Shown in pieces: positions 61,648-64,000 of a stretch of DNA of 64,000 nt. The position numbers and the translations under genes were made by a program. The stretch is from Bradyrhizobium sp. CCGB01 (GTDB lineage: Bacteria > Pseudomonadota > Alphaproteobacteria > Rhizobiales > Xanthobacteraceae), in the NCBI RefSeq assembly GCF_024199795.1, contig NZ_JANADK010000001.1, positions 1,426,001 to 1,490,000 of the forward strand, given 5' to 3'. The notes beneath the pieces were generated by a model, which worked only from the letters and a program-made list of their open reading frames with translations, had not been told where the DNA came from and made no database searches. Position 1 is the first letter of the stretch. Every line of letters begins with the position of its first letter.

Positions 61648-63045
61648 ATGAGCGCCAACCTCTCTGCATTTTTGTATCTCGTGGCGGGAGTGCTGTTCAT
61701 CCTGTCGCTGCGCGGGCTGTCGAGCCCGGCTTCGTCGCGCCAGGGCAATCTGTTCGGCATGATCGGCATGGCGATCGCGGTCGCGACCACGCTCGCGAGC
61801 CATCCGCCGGCGGACGGCGTGGCCTGGGTGCTGGTCATCCTCGCCGTCGCGATCGGCGGCGGCATCGGTGCGGTCATCGCCCGCCGCGTGCCGATGACCT
61901 CGATGCCGGAACTGGTCGCCGCCTTCCACTCGCTGGTCGGCATGGCCGCGGTGCTGGTCGCCGCCGGCGCGTTCTACGCGCCCGAGGCCTTCGACATCGG
62001 CACCCCCGGCAACATCCATCCGCAGAGCCTGGTCGAGATGTCGCTCGGCGTCGCCATCGGCGCGCTGACCTTCACCGGCTCGGTGATCGCGTTCCTGAAG
62101 CTGTCCGCGCGCATGAGCGGCGCGCCGATCATCCTGCCGTTCCGCCACGCCATCAACATCGTCCTCGCTATCCTGCTGGTCGTGTTCATCGTCGGCCTCG
62201 TGCTGAGCGGCAGCGCGTTCGACTTCTGGATGATCGTCATCCTCGCGCTGGCGCTCGGCGTGCTCATGATCATCCCGATCGGCGGCGCCGACATGCCGGT
62301 CGTGATCTCGATGCTCAACTCCTACTCTGGCTGGGCCGCCGCGGGCATCGGCTTCACGCTCGGCAATTCCGCGCTGATCATCACCGGCGCGCTGGTCGGC
62401 TCGTCGGGTGCGATCCTGTCCTACATCATGTGCCACGCGATGAACCGGTCCTTCATCTCGGTCATCCTCGGCGGCTTCGGCGGCGAGACCGCGGCGGCGG
62501 GCGGTGGCGGCGGCGAGCAGAAGCCCGCCAAGCTCGGCTCGGCCGACGACGCCGCCTTCATCATGAAGAACGCGCAGAAGGTCATCATCGTGCCCGGCTA
62601 CGGCATGGCGGTGGCGCAGGCCCAGCACGCGCTGCGTGAAATGGGCGACATCCTGAAGAAGGAAGGCGTCGAGGTGAAGTACGCCATTCATCCGGTCGCC
62701 GGCCGCATGCCCGGCCACATGAACGTGCTGCTCGCCGAAGCCAACGTCCCTTACGACGAGGTGTTCGAGCTCGAGGACATCAACTCCGAATTCGCGCAGG
62801 CCGACATCGCCTTCGTGATCGGCGCCAACGACGTCACCAACCCGGCGGCCGAAGAGGACAAGACCTCGCCGATCTACGGCATGCCCGTCCTCCAGGTCTG
62901 GAAGGCCGGCACCGTGATGTTCATCAAGCGCTCGCTCGCCTCGGGCTATGCCGGTATCGACAATCCGCTATTCTATCGCGACAACACCATGATGCTGCTC
63001 GGCGACGCCAAGAAGGTCACCGAGAACATCGTCAAGGCGATGTAG
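61648..63045 (+). CDS. pntB: NAD(P) transhydrogenase subunit beta
   Basis: A 465-residue subunit: about nine helices of domain II (residues 5-260, including PLLHFKG-free core helices such as LGVAIGALTFTGSVIAFLKL and GGADMPVVISMLNSYSGWAA) followed by NADP(H)-binding domain III (VIIVPGYGMAVAQAQHALRE, VKYAIHPVAGRMPGHMNVLL, VIGANDVTNPAAEEDK). With PntAA and PntAB it uses the proton gradient to reduce NADP with NADH. ATG 61648, GGGGACCTGAG upstream. Confidence 0.96.
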   Translation: MSANLSAFLYLVAGVLFILSLRGLSSPASSRQGNLFGMIGMAIAVATTLASHPPADGVAWVLVILAVAIGGGIGAVIARRVPMTSMPELVAAFHSLVGMAAVLVAAGAFYAPEAFDIGTPGNIHPQSLVEMSLGVAIGALTFTGSVIAFLKLSARMSGAPIILPFRHAINIVLAILLVVFIVGLVLSGSAFDFWMIVILALALGVLMIIPIGGADMPVVISMLNSYSGWAAAGIGFTLGNSALIITGALVGSSGAILSYIMCHAMNRSFISVILGGFGGETAAAGGGGGEQKPAKLGSADDAAFIMKNAQKVIIVPGYGMAVAQAQHALREMGDILKKEGVEVKYAIHPVAGRMPGHMNVLLAEANVPYDEVFELEDINSEFAQADIAFVIGANDVTNPAAEEDKTSPIYGMPVLQVWKAGTVMFIKRSLASGYAGIDNPLFYRDNTMMLLGDAKKVTENIVKAM

Positions 63046-63070
63046 GGCGAGAAGGCGAGCGGACCTGGCC

Positions 63071-63235
63071 ATGAACAAGGAGTGGCACCGGTCCCATCGC
63101 ATGCCACACAAGGCGACGCGCGAGCAGCGCGTCGCTTGGCACAGAGCCCATGCCGAAGCGTGCGGCTGCCGCGAGATTCCCTTGAGCATCCGTGCCGACG
63201 TCCTCAAATTGCTCGAGAGTCGTCGCAAGCCCTGA
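63071..63235 (+). CDS. Small Cys/His-rich conserved protein
   Basis: A 54-residue protein: MNKEWHRSHRMPHKATREQR, VAWHRAHAEACGCREIPLSI, ending in a basic helix. It matches a recurrent pattern in proteobacteria, Trp-His then M-P-x-x-A-T-x-E-x-R, WHxxH and C-x-C-R-x-x-P, suggesting a small metal-binding or nucleic-acid-binding fold. I know of no function. It sits 25 bp after pntB and 22 bp before the next gene, so it may share the transhydrogenase transcript. Confidence 0.7.
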   Translation: MNKEWHRSHRMPHKATREQRVAWHRAHAEACGCREIPLSIRADVLKLLESRRKP

Positions 63236-63257
63236 GCTCTGGAATAGCGGGGCCGCG

Positions 63258-64000
63258 ATGACATTCCTGAAATGGACCGCCATCGTTCTTGCGTCCGGCT
63301 ACCTCGCCGGTCTCGTCCTGCTGTTCGTGAAGCAGCGCAGCATGCTGTTTCCGATCCCGACCGCCGAGCGCACGGCACCTTCCGCGGCGGGATTTCCACA
63401 AGCCGAGGAGCACGTCCTGACGACGTCGGACGGCGAGAAGGTCATCGTCTGGCACGTTCCGCCACAGCCGGGTCGTGCCGTCATCCTGTTCTTCCATGGC
63501 AATGGCGATTCTCTCGCGGGCCTCGCTGGCCGCTTCAGGGACATCACGGCCGACGGCACCGGCCTCGTCGCGCTGTCCTATCGCGGCTATGCGGGCTCCA
63601 GCGGTGCGCCGAGCGAAGACGGCCTGCTGCGGGATGGCGCGGCCGCCTATTCATTCGCGACGGCACGCTATGATCCCCAGCGGATCGTTGCGTGGGGCTT
63701 CTCGCTCGGCACCGGCGTTGCGGTTGCGATCGCGTCCGGGCACCCGGTCGGAAAGCTGATCCTCGAGGCGCCCTATACGTCGATCGCCGACGTCGCCGCC
63801 GCGCATTTCTGGTTCGCTCCGGTCCGGCTCCTGATCCGCGACCCCTTCCACTCGGATGAGCGCATCGCTCGCGTCACGGCACCGCTCCTGATCGTCCACG
63901 GTGCACGGGACCAGACCATCCCGATTGCATTCGGCGAGCAGCTGTTTGCGCTGGCGCACGAGCCGAAGCAGTTCGTTCGGATCCCCGGCGGCGGGCACGA
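63258..64000 (+). CDS. Alpha/beta hydrolase, Bem46-like (3' truncated by window)
   Basis: 247 residues remain before the window ends. An N-terminal membrane helix (FLKWTAIVLASGYLAGLVLL) is followed by the hydrolase fold: oxyanion FFHGNGDSLAGLAG, SYRGYAGSSG, nucleophile GFSLGTG and acid HGARDQTIP; the catalytic His is probably the GGGH at the right edge. Bem46/YghX-like enzymes of unknown substrate face either side of the membrane. The start ATG 63258 has GCGGGG and weak spacing. Confidence 0.87.
   Translation, partial: MTFLKWTAIVLASGYLAGLVLLFVKQRSMLFPIPTAERTAPSAAGFPQAEEHVLTTSDGEKVIVWHVPPQPGRAVILFFHGNGDSLAGLAGRFRDITADGTGLVALSYRGYAGSSGAPSEDGLLRDGAAAYSFATARYDPQRIVAWGFSLGTGVAVAIASGHPVGKLILEAPYTSIADVAAAHFWFAPVRLLIRDPFHSDERIARVTAPLLIVHGARDQTIPIAFGEQLFALAHEPKQFVRIPGGGH

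Overview
The window is high-GC, densely coded chromosome of an alphaproteobacterium of the order Hyphomicrobiales, most likely Bradyrhizobium or a close relative. The evidence is the gene content: split pntAA-pntAB-pntB, the GapR-type DUF2312 protein, the small aa3-oxidase subunit IV, Flp pilin, and DUF1036, DUF1244 and DUF2852 proteins. Several families of dispersed intergenic inverted repeats point the same way. This is inference; no 16S or marker search was possible. I see no rRNA, tRNA, CRISPR array or transposase, so this is ordinary chromosome rather than an island.

Layout. 1-2 kb: the 3' end of a PQQ-dependent alcohol dehydrogenase followed by its cytochrome c and a MoxJ-like periplasmic binding protein. 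2-7 kb: a divergent GST/TetR pair, a membrane chemoreceptor and a GhrA-like reductase. 7-18 kb: a dispersed group of DGPF/YCII-type small proteins, a long ECF sigma factor of the ECF42 type, SRPBCC, VOC and NTF2-like proteins and a TetR regulator, with a soluble triple-PAS chemoreceptor, an SDR and small periplasmic proteins in between. 18-22 kb: a CysE-like acetyltransferase, an SDR and gamma-glutamyltransferase. 22.8-35.2 kb: tolQRAB, a GGDEF-EAL protein, a FeeM-like N-acyl amino acid synthase, pal, cpoB, tilS and ftsH. 35-41 kb: a hydrolase, a DMT exporter with TetR, and an Aae-like FUSC/HlyD efflux pair with a divergent LysR. 41-48 kb: a GT-C-like membrane protein, Flp pilin, TetR, a DUF1036-pyruvate kinase pair, DUF1244, GapR and DUF1801. 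48-56 kb: cell-wall enzymes (DUF882/M15 peptidase, L,D-transpeptidase), an orphan sigma-54 response regulator and an M3 oligopeptidase. 56-64 kb: a large patatin-like membrane protein, an oxidase subunit, the transhydrogenase operon, a Cys/His-rich small protein and a truncated alpha/beta hydrolase.

The most interesting system is the apparent ECF42 regulon. Four separate genes or operons between 7 and 15.5 kb (DGPF protein plus sigma factor; SRPBCC plus VOC; NTF2-like; DGPF cluster) each carry TGTCGG, exactly 17 nt, then CGTCTT or CGTCCT, 30-62 nt before the start codon. One sigma factor therefore probably drives a scattered set of small ligand-binding-fold proteins, including its own operon. 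Other points of note are a c-di-GMP enzyme and a FeeM-like synthase lying between tolB and pal, a TTAA-N7-TTAA box that coincides with a perfect Shine-Dalgarno sequence, a patatin domain split by a large membrane insert, and a CysE-like protein lacking a key His.
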